Shown here: positions 40,245 through 48,102 of the stretch, piece after piece
Layout of the letters: each line of letters starts with the position of its first letter
Numbering within the stretch: the stretch's first letter is position 1
DNA from: AC-43 sp963728855
GTDB taxonomy: Bacteria > Actinomycetota > Actinomycetes > Mycobacteriales > Micromonosporaceae
DNA length: 64,000 bases
Assembly: GCA_963728855.1 (NCBI GenBank)
Contig: CAVSLN010000007.1
Location: forward strand, 930,001 to 994,000
Direction: 5' to 3'
Translations under genes and position numbers: made by a program
The notes under the pieces: generated by a model
Databases searched by the model: none
Told to the model about the DNA's origin: nothing
What the model saw: only the letters and a program-made list of their open reading frames with translations

Positions 40245-41015
40245 TCAGAAGCGTGGCGGGCGCCGCTCGATGAAGGCGGTCAGACCCTCACGAGCGTCCG
40301 GGGCGGTACGGGAGCGCCGCTCCCACGGTTCGACCGCCGCCTGCGGGTCGCCACCCGCCGCCACGGCCGCCACGACATCCTTGACCGCGCCGAGGGTGAG
40401 CCCCGACCGGCTGGCGACCGTCCGGGCCAGCTCCGCCGCCCGGTCGGCCAGCCGGTCAGCGGGCACCACCTCGTCGACCAGCCCCCAGACCTCGGCCCGC
40501 TCGGCGGTGACCAGGTCGGCGGTGTAGAGCAGGTACTTGGCGCGCGCCGGGCCGACCAGCCGGGCCAGCCGCGCGGTGGGCACGGCCGGGTAGACCACGC
40601 CCAGCTTCGCGGGGGTGATGCCCAGGCGCGCGCCCGGCTCGGCCAGACGCAGGTCACAGGCGACCGCGAGCTGGCAGCCGCCGCCGACGCACGAGCCCCG
40701 GACCACGGCGATGGTCGGCCGGGGGAAGTCGGCGAGGGCCCGTTCGGCGGTGATGGTCAGCAGGTGGTACGCGTCGGCGCGCGCCGGGTCGCCGTACACC
40801 TCGACGAGCTCGGCGATGTCGGCACCGGCGCAGAAGGTGTCGCCGGCGCCGGTGACCAGGAGCACCCGTACGCGCGGGTCGGCGGCCAGCTCGCCGAGCA
40901 CGTCCGGCAGCGCGGCCCACATCGCCCGGGTGAGCGCGTTGCGCTTGGTCGGCCGGTCGAACGTCACCGTGGCGACGCCGTGCTCCCCGACGCTTGCCCG
41001 AAGCCCTTCGGTCAT
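40245..41015 (-). CDS. Enoyl-CoA hydratase/isomerase family protein
   Basis: Crotonase-fold enzyme acting on acyl-CoA esters. The 256-residue product has TFDRPTKRNALTRAMW, the oxyanion segments GAGDTFCAGADIAEL and RGSCVGGGCQLAVACDLRLA, and a family C-terminus. The second catalytic-acid position is occupied by a Val/Tyr-rich KLGVVYPAVPTARL stretch rather than a clear Glu, so isomerase or hydrolase activity is as likely as hydration. ATG 41015 overlaps the stop of the pentapeptide gene by ATGA. Confidence 0.88.
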   Translation of the reverse strand: MTEGLRASVGEHGVATVTFDRPTKRNALTRAMWAALPDVLGELAADPRVRVLLVTGAGDTFCAGADIAELVEVYGDPARADAYHLLTITAERALADFPRPTIAVVRGSCVGGGCQLAVACDLRLAEPGARLGITPAKLGVVYPAVPTARLARLVGPARAKYLLYTADLVTAERAEVWGLVDEVVPADRLADRAAELARTVASRSGLTLGAVKDVVAAVAAGGDPQAAVEPWERRSRTAPDAREGLTAFIERRPPRF

Positions 41016-41608
41016 GCGCGGATCTCCAGCCCGAGCGCCTGGGCGATCACGATAGCCTGCTCGGGGTCGATGACCGCGCCGCGCAGCTCCACGCTGCCGG
41101 GGTCGAGCGCGGTCAGGTCGCTGCCGCGCAGGTCGCACCGGACGAGCTTGGCCTTGACGAGCTGGGCGCCGGACAGGTCCACCCCGGTCAGTACCGCGCC
41201 GGTGCAGTCGGCGCCGCCGAGGTCGACCTCCCGCATCCGTACCCCCTGGATGTTCACCCCTCGCAGGTCGGCCCCGGCCAGCCCGGCGAACGACCAGTCC
41301 CCGCCGACCACCCGCAGCGGCCGCAGCTCGCACTCCTTGAACGTGCTGCCGACCAGCTTGCAGCCGGTCAGCTCGGCCTCGAAGAGGTTGCAGCGGGTGA
41401 ACGAGCAGCGCAGGAACGCCGAGTCGGTGTGCCGGGAGGCGTTGAGGCGCACGTTGGTGAAAATGCACTCGGTGAACGTGGCCCCCCGGCTCACCACCTC
41501 GGTCAGGTCGACGCCCGCGAAGGAGCAGCGGGTGTACCCGCGCTCGGTCAGCTCCTCGCCGTACCAGTCCTCGTCGAGGAACGTCGCGTCCTCGATCAGC
41601 TCCGCCAC
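41012..41608 (-). CDS. Pentapeptide-repeat protein
   Basis: The 198-residue product is built of A(D/N)LxG-like pentapeptides (TRCSFAGVDLTEVV, FTRCNLFEAELTGCKLVGST, AGADLRGVNIQGVRM, GADCTGAVLTGVDLSGAQL) that fold as a right-handed four-sided helix. Qnr/MfpA members mimic DNA and protect gyrase; others are of unknown role, and nothing here proves gyrase binding. It is unusually rich in cysteine. Its stop overlaps the enoyl-CoA hydratase start, an unexpected pairing. Confidence 0.88.
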   Translation of the reverse strand: MAELIEDATFLDEDWYGEELTERGYTRCSFAGVDLTEVVSRGATFTECIFTNVRLNASRHTDSAFLRCSFTRCNLFEAELTGCKLVGSTFKECELRPLRVVGGDWSFAGLAGADLRGVNIQGVRMREVDLGGADCTGAVLTGVDLSGAQLVKAKLVRCDLRGSDLTALDPGSVELRGAVIDPEQAIVIAQALGLEIRA

Positions 41609-41707
41609 GCCGCCAGGCTAGACGAAGCGAGCTGTGCTGTACCCCCTCAGGGTATAGCGCGGTGGCGTGGCAGGCTGTGGCTCCTTGTCGGCGGTGGCGC
41701 GCCGACC

Positions 41708-41720
41708 GTCCACTGTGGAC
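41708..41720. repeat. Iterated palindrome GTCCACWGTGGAC (intergenic copy)
   Basis: Perfect palindrome GTCCACTGTGGAC just after the stop of the methyltransferase gene. Six more perfect copies lie at 3398-3410, 4970-4982, 8934-8946, 31163-31175, 31673-31685 and 63781-63793, with close variants at 10300-10312, 11311-11323 and 20789-20801. It is not tied to one gene type or to intergenic DNA. Confidence 0.8.
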
Positions 41721-41722
41721 GG

Positions 41723-42541
41723 TCAGGGCTTCCTTGCCAACCCGCAGAACTGGTACACGTCCACGTTCGCGGTGGGGTCGCGCGGGTCCGGACGCCACCG
41801 GGTGCACGACACGACGCCGGGCTCGACCAGCTCCAGACCCGCGAAGAACTCGACCATCCGCTGCCGGCTGCGCAGGGTGATCGGCGGCTTGGCGGTCTCG
41901 TTCCAGCGCCGCGCGGCCTCCGCCGACGCCTCCGGGTCGACCTCCTTGGTCGGGTACGCGATCGCCAGGTAGCTGCCCGACGGTACGGCCGCGATCAGCC
42001 GGTCGACGACCCCCTGCGCCTCGGCGTCGTCCTCGATGAAGTTCAGGATGCCCAGCAGCATGACGCCCACCGGTCGGCTGAGGTCGAGCGCGGGCGCGGC
42101 GGCGCGCAGGATCGTGTCGGTGTCGCGCGCGTCGGCGTCGATGTATCCGGTGCTGCCCTCGGGCGTACTGGTGAGCAGGGCCCGGGCGTGGGCCAGCACC
42201 ATCGGGTCGTTGTCCGCGTAGACGATGCGGGACTCGGGCGCGAGCGCCTGGGCCACCTCATGGGTGTTGTTGGCGGTGGGCAGCCCGGTGCCGACGTCGA
42301 GGAACTGGCGGATACCCGGGTCGGCGACGAGGTACCGCACGGCGCGGTTGAGGAAGGCGCGGTCGGCGCGGGCGGAGGTGACGATGCCGGGCAGCAGGGC
42401 GCGTACCTGGTCGCCGACCGCGCGGTCGGCGGCGAAGTGGTCCTTACCGCCCAGCCAGTAGTTCCAGATCCGCGCGGTGTGCGGGACGGTGTGGTCGACC
42501 TTCGGTGGTACGACATCGGCGATGGACGGGCCGTCGGTCAC
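41723..42541 (-). CDS. SAM-dependent methyltransferase, PF04672/DUF574 type
   Basis: The 272-residue product matches the actinobacterial PF04672 group: HTARIWNYWLGGKDHFAADR, FLNRAVRYLVADPGIRQFLD, VGTGLPTANNTHEVAQ, YADNDPMVLAHARALL. The glycine-rich SAM motif is DVGTGLP. Targets are unknown; many copies occur per genome beside XRE regulators. The GTG at 42541 overlaps the stop of the regulator gene as GTGA, so the two proteins are translated together. Confidence 0.9.
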   Translation of the reverse strand: MTDGPSIADVVPPKVDHTVPHTARIWNYWLGGKDHFAADRAVGDQVRALLPGIVTSARADRAFLNRAVRYLVADPGIRQFLDVGTGLPTANNTHEVAQALAPESRIVYADNDPMVLAHARALLTSTPEGSTGYIDADARDTDTILRAAAPALDLSRPVGVMLLGILNFIEDDAEAQGVVDRLIAAVPSGSYLAIAYPTKEVDPEASAEAARRWNETAKPPITLRSRQRMVEFFAGLELVEPGVVSCTRWRPDPRDPTANVDVYQFCGLARKP

Positions 42542-43437
42542 CGTGGGGCTCCTTTCGATCTGGTTTCGGCGAGGATCGTACGGAGCACGTGGGCGGTACG
42601 CCCCGGTGGCTCGGCCTCCACGACGAGGCGCTCCATGGCCGCCGTGTAGAGTTCCACGTCATCCCGCTTGTCGATGTACAGCGCGCCGCGGAGCTGCTCG
42701 ACGTAGACGATGTCGGGCAGGTCCGCGTCGGTGAAGCGCAGGACGGTGTACGACCCACCGGCGGCCGAGTGCCCGCCCACCCGGAACGGGACCACCTGCA
42801 GCCGTACGGTCGGCCGCCGCGTCACCTCGATGAGCGCTTCGAGCTGGGCGCACATGACGGCCGAGCCACCGATCGGCCGGCGCAGCACCGCCTCGTCCAT
42901 GACCGCCCAGAACCGGGGCCCGCGCGGCTGGGCGAGCGCCTGCTGGCGCTGCGTCCGTACGCTGACCCGGCGCTCGATCTCCTCATCGGCAGCGTCGTAG
43001 TGCTCGAGCCGGATGACCGCCCGGGCGTACTCGGGGGTCTGCAGCAGGCCGGGGACGAACTGCACCTCGTACGTCCGGATGAGCGCGGCCGCGGCTTCCA
43101 GGCCCAGGTACGGCTGGAACCAGGCGGGCAGGACGTCGCCGAACCGCTGCCACCAGTCCGGCGCGTTCGCCCGACGGGCCAGCGTCAGCAGGGCGGCGCG
43201 CTCGGCAAGGTCGGCGACTCCGTACAGGGTGAGGAGGTCCGCGACGTCGCGGTCCTTGAAGCCGACCCGGCCAAGCTCCAACCGGCTGATCTTCGACTCG
43301 GACGCCCGGATCTCCCACCCGGCCTTGGCCCGGCTGATCCCCCGAGCCTCCCGTAACCGGCGCAGCTGGGCTCCGAGCAGGATGCGCAGCACCGTGGGGC
43401 CACCGGACGACCCGCCGTCCCGCTCCGCCGTCGCCAC
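42538..43437 (-). CDS. XRE-family regulator with DUF5753 domain (Scr1-like)
   Basis: The 299-residue product has an N-terminal helix-turn-helix (LRRLREARGISRAKAGWEIR, ASESKISRLELG) and a C-terminal DUF5753 region (IRTYEVQFVPGLLQTPEYAR, IGGSAVMCAQLEAL, YVEQLRGALYIDKRDDVELY). Such proteins usually pair with a small DUF397 protein and often affect differentiation in actinomycetes; here the coupled partner is a methyltransferase. The GTG at 43437 has GGAGG six bases upstream. A longer start at 43494 would lack a ribosome site. Confidence 0.9.
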   Translation of the reverse strand: MATAERDGGSSGGPTVLRILLGAQLRRLREARGISRAKAGWEIRASESKISRLELGRVGFKDRDVADLLTLYGVADLAERAALLTLARRANAPDWWQRFGDVLPAWFQPYLGLEAAAALIRTYEVQFVPGLLQTPEYARAVIRLEHYDAADEEIERRVSVRTQRQQALAQPRGPRFWAVMDEAVLRRPIGGSAVMCAQLEALIEVTRRPTVRLQVVPFRVGGHSAAGGSYTVLRFTDADLPDIVYVEQLRGALYIDKRDDVELYTAAMERLVVEAEPPGRTAHVLRTILAETRSKGAPR

Positions 43438-43849
43438 GCCCGACCTCCGGGTGCCCTGGCCAAGGAGCGGCCGCTGACATCTGGGCGTAAGCATCCCATG
43501 ACCGAGGGCAAGCCGGGCCCACCGACAGGCTCAACGTCCTTCCACTAGGGGACATCCAACTCGGCAGACCGGACACGCCGGCTCGCCCGCGCCCACGTAG
43601 CCTGTCGGAACGGCTACAGCCCGAGGTCTGATCAGCCACGTTTGCCATGTCGCGGAAACCGGCCGGAAAAAAATTTGATGATCGCCTATGCCTGCCCGGC
43701 TGGCCGGAACGCCGCTGGCGCTCGGCAAGGACAGGTCCACCGCGCTCCACCCCCCCCGCCCCCGACACCTCGTCGGGTCCCCACCGCATTGTCTCCACAG
43801 AGTCACGTATGCAAATCTGTGAAAACCTTTGCGGACCTTGGAGGGTCGG
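43438..43849. other. Divergent intergenic region, 412 bp
   Basis: Carries the promoters of the XRE-methyltransferase pair and of the secreted protein gene. It holds an A/T tract (AAAAAAATTTGATGAT, 43668-43683) that stands out from the GC-rich surroundings and a run of eight C (around 43752-43759). The segment nearest the secreted gene is AT-rich (TATGCAAATCTGTGAAAACC, 43808-43827). No conserved frame, tRNA or repeat is visible. Confidence 0.6.
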
Positions 43850-45274
43850 ATGAGAGGGCGGATTCGAGGCGTCGCGGTACTGGCAAGTGCCGTGGTCGTC
43901 GTCGCGATGGGGATCACGGCGGTGGCCGTCGCGAGCGCCGCGAGTAGTGCACCGAAAGCGGATGCACTGCTCTCGGGCAACAAGCCGGTCACCGCGTCGA
44001 CGGCCAGCGGCTGTTGCGCGGCCAAGAACGCGGTCGACGGCAAGTCCACCACCCGGTGGGCGAGTACGGCCAACAAGGACCCGAGCTGGATCTACGTCGA
44101 CCTCGGCGCCACCGCCCAGGTCCACCGGGTCCGGCTGCAGTGGGACAAGTCCTGCGCCACCGCGTACCAGCTGCAGACCTCGGACGACCACGCGACGTGG
44201 AAGGACATCTTCAAGACCACGGCCGGCAAGGGCGGGGTCGAGGACCGTACCGGCCTGACCGGGACCGGGCGCTACCTGCGGATGCTCGGCACGCACCGCT
44301 GCCGTACCGGCTCCTCGTACGGCTACTCGCTGCAGGAGTTCGACGTGTACGGCACCGTCGGCGGGGGCGAGGGCAACCCGCCGACCGCGCCCGGCAAGCC
44401 CAGCCAGGTCAGCATCACCGCGGGCAGCGTCACGGTGCGGTGGGCCGCCTCGACCGACGACGTCGGCGTCACGTCCTACGACGTCCTGGCCGACGGGCAG
44501 ACCTGCGGTACGGTCGATGGCACCGCCACAACCGGTACCTGCGCCGGCCTGACCGCGGACGCGGACCACAGCATCACAGTCGTCGCGCACGACGCGGCCG
44601 GCAACACCTCGCCGGCCAGCCCGGCGCTGTCGGTGCACACGCCGGCCGGTGGCGGCGGGGGCAACCCGTACGGCGACCCGCACCTGGTGTCGATGTTCAA
44701 CGGCACCACGCTCGACGGCTGGACCCCGCACTCGGCCGCCGCGTGGACGGTCAAGAACGGGGCCATCCACGGCAACGGCACCAGCCGCGGCTGGATCTAC
44801 TACAACACCCAGGTCGGCAGCTTCCGCTGGATCTTCAACGTCCGGCAGGTCACCGGTAACCACGCGCCGACCGTGCTGATCTGGGGTACCACCACGCCGA
44901 TCCGCGACGCCCTGAGCGGCATCCAGTTCCAGCCGCCGAACGGCGGCCACTGGGACTACCGGCCGGGCCACAACAACGGCGGCGGGAGCGAGTTCAAGAC
45001 GTTCCCGCACACCAAGTGGGACATCCACCAGTGGGCCCAGTGCGAGATCGTGGGCAACCAGAGCACCGGGATCGCCCGGATGGCCTGCTGCCCGCTGCCG
45101 GCCGGGGCGACCACCTGCAAGGCGACCGAGGTCCTCGACTTCAAGGACCCGACCGCCGGGCGGGTCGGCCCGCTGGCCATCCAGGTGCACAACAGCGGGA
45201 TCCAGGACGAGTACAAGAGCCTCTACGTCGAGTCCCCCGTACAGACCAGCCCGGACAACTTCATCACCACCTGA
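43850..45274 (+). CDS. Secreted multidomain carbohydrate-active protein (CBM32, FnIII, DUF1080/3-keto-glycoside hydrolase fold)
   Basis: The 474-residue product has a signal peptide (AMGITAVAVASAASSA), a discoidin/CBM32 domain (NKPVTASTASGCCAAKNAVD, STTRWAS, WIYVDLGATAQVHRVRLQWD), a fibronectin type III domain (APGKPSQVSITAGSVTVRWA), and a C-terminal domain of the DUF1080 type (MFNGTTLDGWTPHSAAAWTV, FQPPNGGHWDYRPGHNNGGG, WAQCEIVG). DUF1080 proteins are concanavalin-like hydrolases or binders of glycans. ATG 43850 has GGAGGG five bases upstream. A strong terminator follows at 45295-45330, so it is a single-gene transcript. Confidence 0.87.
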   Translation: MRGRIRGVAVLASAVVVVAMGITAVAVASAASSAPKADALLSGNKPVTASTASGCCAAKNAVDGKSTTRWASTANKDPSWIYVDLGATAQVHRVRLQWDKSCATAYQLQTSDDHATWKDIFKTTAGKGGVEDRTGLTGTGRYLRMLGTHRCRTGSSYGYSLQEFDVYGTVGGGEGNPPTAPGKPSQVSITAGSVTVRWAASTDDVGVTSYDVLADGQTCGTVDGTATTGTCAGLTADADHSITVVAHDAAGNTSPASPALSVHTPAGGGGGNPYGDPHLVSMFNGTTLDGWTPHSAAAWTVKNGAIHGNGTSRGWIYYNTQVGSFRWIFNVRQVTGNHAPTVLIWGTTTPIRDALSGIQFQPPNGGHWDYRPGHNNGGGSEFKTFPHTKWDIHQWAQCEIVGNQSTGIARMACCPLPAGATTCKATEVLDFKDPTAGRVGPLAIQVHNSGIQDEYKSLYVESPVQTSPDNFITT

Positions 45275-45294
45275 CCGCGCGGGCTCGCGGACGA

Positions 45295-45330
45295 CCGGTA
45301 GCCGGAGGGGTCTGACCCTCCGGCTACCGG
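45295..45330 (+). terminator. Strong hairpin terminator after the secreted glycan-active protein gene
   Basis: A perfect 15-bp stem, CCGGTAGCCGGAGGG paired with CCCTCCGGCTACCGG, with a 6-base loop, 20 bases after the stop. No T-run follows, as is usual in high-GC actinomycetes. It lies between convergent genes and may serve both. Confidence 0.85.
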
Positions 45331-45412
45331 CAACCCGGGTCAACGTCGACCCGGCAACGTCGACCCGGCAAGGGCAACGGCGACCCGCCACACGGGCGGG
45401 CCGGGCACGACC

Positions 45413-46084
45413 TCAGTCGCTCGAATCTGTTGGCAGCGGCCTGCTCGTGGCCACGGGGACCGGCTCGATCTCGGTGGTCAGGTGCGGCTCGTCGACCCAG
45501 AGGGCACGCAGCTGGCCTTGCATGAAGGTGGTGAGCCGAGACCGGTACTCCCGGTCGAACTGCTCCAACGCCTCGATCTGCTGCTGCAGTGCCTCACGCT
45601 TGGTGGCCAGGCTCCCGACCACGTCCTGGTAGCGCTGCTGGGCCTGGTCCTTGAGCTCGTCGGCGTTCGCCTGGGCGTCCTTGGCGACCTCCTCTGCCCG
45701 TGCTCGCGCGTCGGCCAGAATCGTGTCGGCGTTTCGCCGCGCATTGTCGGCGTGCGCCTGGGCATCCCGGGCTATCTGGTCCGCGGTTGCCCGCGCCTCG
45801 GCCAGCGTCTTGTCGGCTTCCCGCCGAAGATCCTCGACGTGCGCCTCGGTGTCCTGGACTATCTGCCCAGCCGCGGCGCGCGCCTCCGCGAAAATCTTGT
45901 CAGCCTGACGGTGCGCGCTGGCGACGTGCTCGTCCGCCGTTCGCTGGGCCAGCGTCAGCACCTGGAGAGCCTGGCGCTGGGCGCCGGCATCGGAAGGGGG
46001 TTCAGTGTGCTCCGAGGGCTCCGTGACCGGGGGTGGCCCCACGAGCAGCCCTTTGACACGGCCTTTCATACCACTGTCAGTCAC
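45413..46084 (-). CDS. Coiled-coil protein, DivIVA-like
   Basis: The 223-residue product is almost entirely a charged coiled coil with repeating ADxxLAEARATADQIARDAQ units (about residues 50-150) and a second helix (LATKREALQQQIEALEQFDR). This resembles the cytoplasmic tails of actinobacterial DivIVA/scaffold proteins, but the conserved N-terminal DivIVA membrane-binding motif is absent; the N-terminus is VTDSGMKGRVKGLLVG. It may be a partner of polar scaffolds. The GTG at 46084 has AGGAGG six bases upstream. The 209-bp gap upstream (46085-46293) shows only a weak GCTGAGC/GCTCAGC inverted repeat (46230-46263). Confidence 0.75.
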   Translation of the reverse strand: MTDSGMKGRVKGLLVGPPPVTEPSEHTEPPSDAGAQRQALQVLTLAQRTADEHVASAHRQADKIFAEARAAAGQIVQDTEAHVEDLRREADKTLAEARATADQIARDAQAHADNARRNADTILADARARAEEVAKDAQANADELKDQAQQRYQDVVGSLATKREALQQQIEALEQFDREYRSRLTTFMQGQLRALWVDEPHLTTEIEPVPVATSRPLPTDSSD

Positions 46085-46293
46085 AGACGACCTCCTATTC
46101 GTGGGCGTTCGTACGCCCACCTTGCGCCAGCCCGAATTTCCCTTCTCGACGCGACCGACGCAACGGCGATGCCATTTCACCGCGGAATTCGTGCCGAGGC
46201 GCCGACATTGAGCGGCGGCATGGTACCAAGCTGAGCGGGGTCATGCGAAGAGGGAAGCTCAGCGTGATCAGGAGGTAACCGGTACCCGTACGG

Positions 46294-47745
46294 CTATTCG
46301 CCGCTCGGCTCGGTCGCGGGCTGGGTGGTCGGCAGTCGGACCTGGAAGCGGGTGTCCCCGGGCAACGAGGTCAGCGTGAGGTCGCCGCCGTGCCGGTTGA
46401 CCACGATGCGGTACGAGATGTCGAGCCCGAGGCCGGTACCCTCGCCGACCGGCTTGGTCGTGAAGAACGGCTCGAACACCCGGCGGCGCGCCTCGACCGG
46501 TACGCCCGGGCCGGTGTCGCAGATCTGCACGAGCACCCGGTCGCCGTCCCGAGCCGTACGGATCGTCAGCGTGCCGTGGCCAGCCATCGCGTAGACCGCG
46601 TTGTCGACCAGGTTCGTCCACACCTGGTTCAGCTCGGCCGGGCTGGCCGGGATCCGGGGCAGCGTGCGGTCGTACTCCTTGACGACCTGGATCCCGTCAC
46701 CGATCTTGTGGGACAGCATGACGAGCGTGCTGTCGATGCCCTCGTGGACGTCGACCCACTGCTGCCCGGCGCGGTCCAGCTGCGAGTACTGCTTGGCCGC
46801 CCCGACCAGGGACGAGACCCGGGCACTCGCGTCCTCGATGTCGGTCATCAGCTGCTCGGTCTCCAGCGCGTACCGCAGCCAGTGCACCGCCTGCTCCAGC
46901 AGGCCCGGGGCCACGCTGGACTTGATCTCCTCCAGGCAGCCGACGTCCACGCCGGCCTGGACGAACACCGGGGCCAGCTCCCAGCCGTTCGCCACCCCTT
47001 GCCCGTCCAGCCAGTCGCTGACCTCGTCCTCGGCGTCGCTCGCCCGCAGCGCGGTCAGCTTCGGCGCCTTGGCGGCCTGCTCGATGATGGACTCCTGCAG
47101 CCGCGCGAGCTTCTGCAGCTCGGCCGGGTCGATCCGGGCGCCCGCGAGCAGGCCGAGCTTGTGCCGCATGCCGGCCACCCGCTGGCGCAGCGTGGCCGTC
47201 GCCCGGGCGGCCGCGGCGGCCGGGTTGTTCAGCTCGTGCATCAGGCCGGCGGTCAGCGAGCCGAGCGCGACCAGCCGCTCCCGCTGCCCCACCATCGCCT
47301 GCGTGTTGCGCATCCCGAAGAACAGCCCTTCGAGGAGGTGGACCGCCATCGGGAACCAGGTCCGGACCATCCGCCCGAAGTCCGCCGCGGACAACACGAA
47401 GAACTCGCAGTCGGTGACCGCGCGCAGCGTCGCCTGGTACGTGCCCGACGCCGCCTCGACCTCCATGTACGCGCGTGTCGCCCCCATGTACACGCCCCGC
47501 TGGTCGGTACGGGTCGTCTCGACGTCGTCCTGCTGGACCCGGCGCGACATCGCGAGCGTGCCGGACAGCAGGACCACGAAGCACTCGGCCTTCTCGCCCT
47601 GGCTGAACACGGTCGCCCCGGCCGGGTACGTCGCCACCGACCCCTTCTCCGCCAGCCACGCCAACTGCTCGCCGGTCAGCGACTCGAACAGGAACAGGCC
47701 GCTGAGCTCCTCGGGAGTCATGATCCCGGCGCTCCGCTCACTCAC
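46294..47745 (-). CDS. Sensor histidine kinase with cyclic-nucleotide-binding domain
   Basis: The 483-residue product has an N-terminal cNMP-binding domain (LFLFESLTGEQLAWLAEKGS, FSQGEKAECFVVLLSGTLAM), an H-box MHELNNPAAAA (His near residue 170) and an HATPase domain with NLVDNAVYAM, DTGPGVP and GTGLGLDISYR. It probably phosphorylates the receiver domain fused to the upstream thioredoxin-reductase-like protein, forming one two-component pair. The start is the GTG at 47745, preceded by GAAAGG; it overlaps the stop of the last 40-codon mini-ORF by GTGA. That start region is the very sequence copied in the 119-bp repeats. Confidence 0.92.
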   Translation of the reverse strand: MSERSAGIMTPEELSGLFLFESLTGEQLAWLAEKGSVATYPAGATVFSQGEKAECFVVLLSGTLAMSRRVQQDDVETTRTDQRGVYMGATRAYMEVEAASGTYQATLRAVTDCEFFVLSAADFGRMVRTWFPMAVHLLEGLFFGMRNTQAMVGQRERLVALGSLTAGLMHELNNPAAAAARATATLRQRVAGMRHKLGLLAGARIDPAELQKLARLQESIIEQAAKAPKLTALRASDAEDEVSDWLDGQGVANGWELAPVFVQAGVDVGCLEEIKSSVAPGLLEQAVHWLRYALETEQLMTDIEDASARVSSLVGAAKQYSQLDRAGQQWVDVHEGIDSTLVMLSHKIGDGIQVVKEYDRTLPRIPASPAELNQVWTNLVDNAVYAMAGHGTLTIRTARDGDRVLVQICDTGPGVPVEARRRVFEPFFTTKPVGEGTGLGLDISYRIVVNRHGGDLTLTSLPGDTRFQVRLPTTQPATEPSGE

Positions 47746-47864
47746 CGAGTTGCCTTTCGTTCGCTCACGTCGCGCCCCATGCGCCGCCCGCCGCCACGAT
47801 CCGCGCAACCGACTCCGTCGGCGCGTCTCGCGACGCCGGACACCGCGGCGCTCCGCTCACTCAC
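47742..47864 (-). CDS. Repeated mini-ORF, copy 3 (40 codons)
   Basis: Identical to copies 1 and 2. Its stop at 47742-47744 overlaps the GTG of the histidine kinase gene (47745) by GTGA, so the chain reductase, three mini-ORFs, kinase is continuous, with every junction a 4-base overlap. Confidence 0.45.
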   Translation of the reverse strand: MSERSAAVSGVARRADGVGCADRGGGRRMGRDVSERKATR

Positions 47865-47983
47865 CGAGTTGCCTTTCGTTCGCTCACGTCGCGCCCCATG
47901 CGCCGCCCGCCGCCACGATCCGCGCAACCGACTCCGTCGGCGCGTCTCGCGACGCCGGACACCGCGGCGCTCCGCTCACTCAC
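47861..47983 (-). CDS. Repeated mini-ORF, copy 2 (40 codons)
   Basis: Identical in DNA and protein to copy 1. Its GTG (47983) overlaps the stop of copy 1 by GTGA, and GAAAGG stands seven bases upstream, inside copy 1. It is thus both coupled and supplied with its own ribosome site. Confidence 0.45.
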   Translation of the reverse strand: MSERSAAVSGVARRADGVGCADRGGGRRMGRDVSERKATR

Positions 47984-48102
47984 CGAGTTGCCTTTCGTTC
48001 GCTCACGTCGCGCCCCATGCGCCGCCCGCCGCCACGATCCGCGCAACCGACTCCGTCGGCGCGTCTCGCGACGCCGGACACCGCGGCGCTCCGCTCACTC
48101 AC
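47980..48102 (-). CDS. Repeated mini-ORF, copy 1 (40 codons)
   Basis: Starts at a GTG that overlaps the TGA of the thioredoxin-reductase gene (GTGA, 48102-48099) and encodes VSERSAAVSGVARRADGVGC followed by ADRGGGRRMGRDVSERKATR. The peptide is very basic, with one cysteine and related beginnings and ends (VSERS, VSERK). Translation could enter by coupling from the reductase gene. Whether the peptide has a function or merely keeps ribosomes moving is unknown. Confidence 0.45.
   Translation of the reverse strand: MSERSAAVSGVARRADGVGCADRGGGRRMGRDVSERKATR

Larger units (their letters stand above)
47728..48102 (-). repeat. Tandem 119-bp repeat, three identical copies plus 18 bp
   Basis: Identical units at 47728-47846, 47847-47965 and 47966-48084, with a partial copy at 48085-48102. 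They fill the space between the reductase stop and the kinase start exactly. Each unit contains a ribosome site (GAACGAAAGG), a GTG start and a small hairpin (GCGTC-GCGA-GACGC). Because 119 is not a multiple of three, each unit ends one mini-ORF and starts the next in a new frame. Perfect identity points to recent duplication or ongoing gene conversion. Confidence 0.95.

Noticed and set aside
40140..41621. 493-codon plus-strand frame opposite enoyl-CoA hydratase and pentapeptide genes
   Set aside because: Low-complexity Arg/Gly/His composition and complete overlap with coupled real genes.
47728..48102. 119-bp repeats as a CRISPR or an origin-type iteron array
   Set aside because: No spacers, no cas or rep genes, and the units encode coupled mini-ORFs that exactly join two genes.
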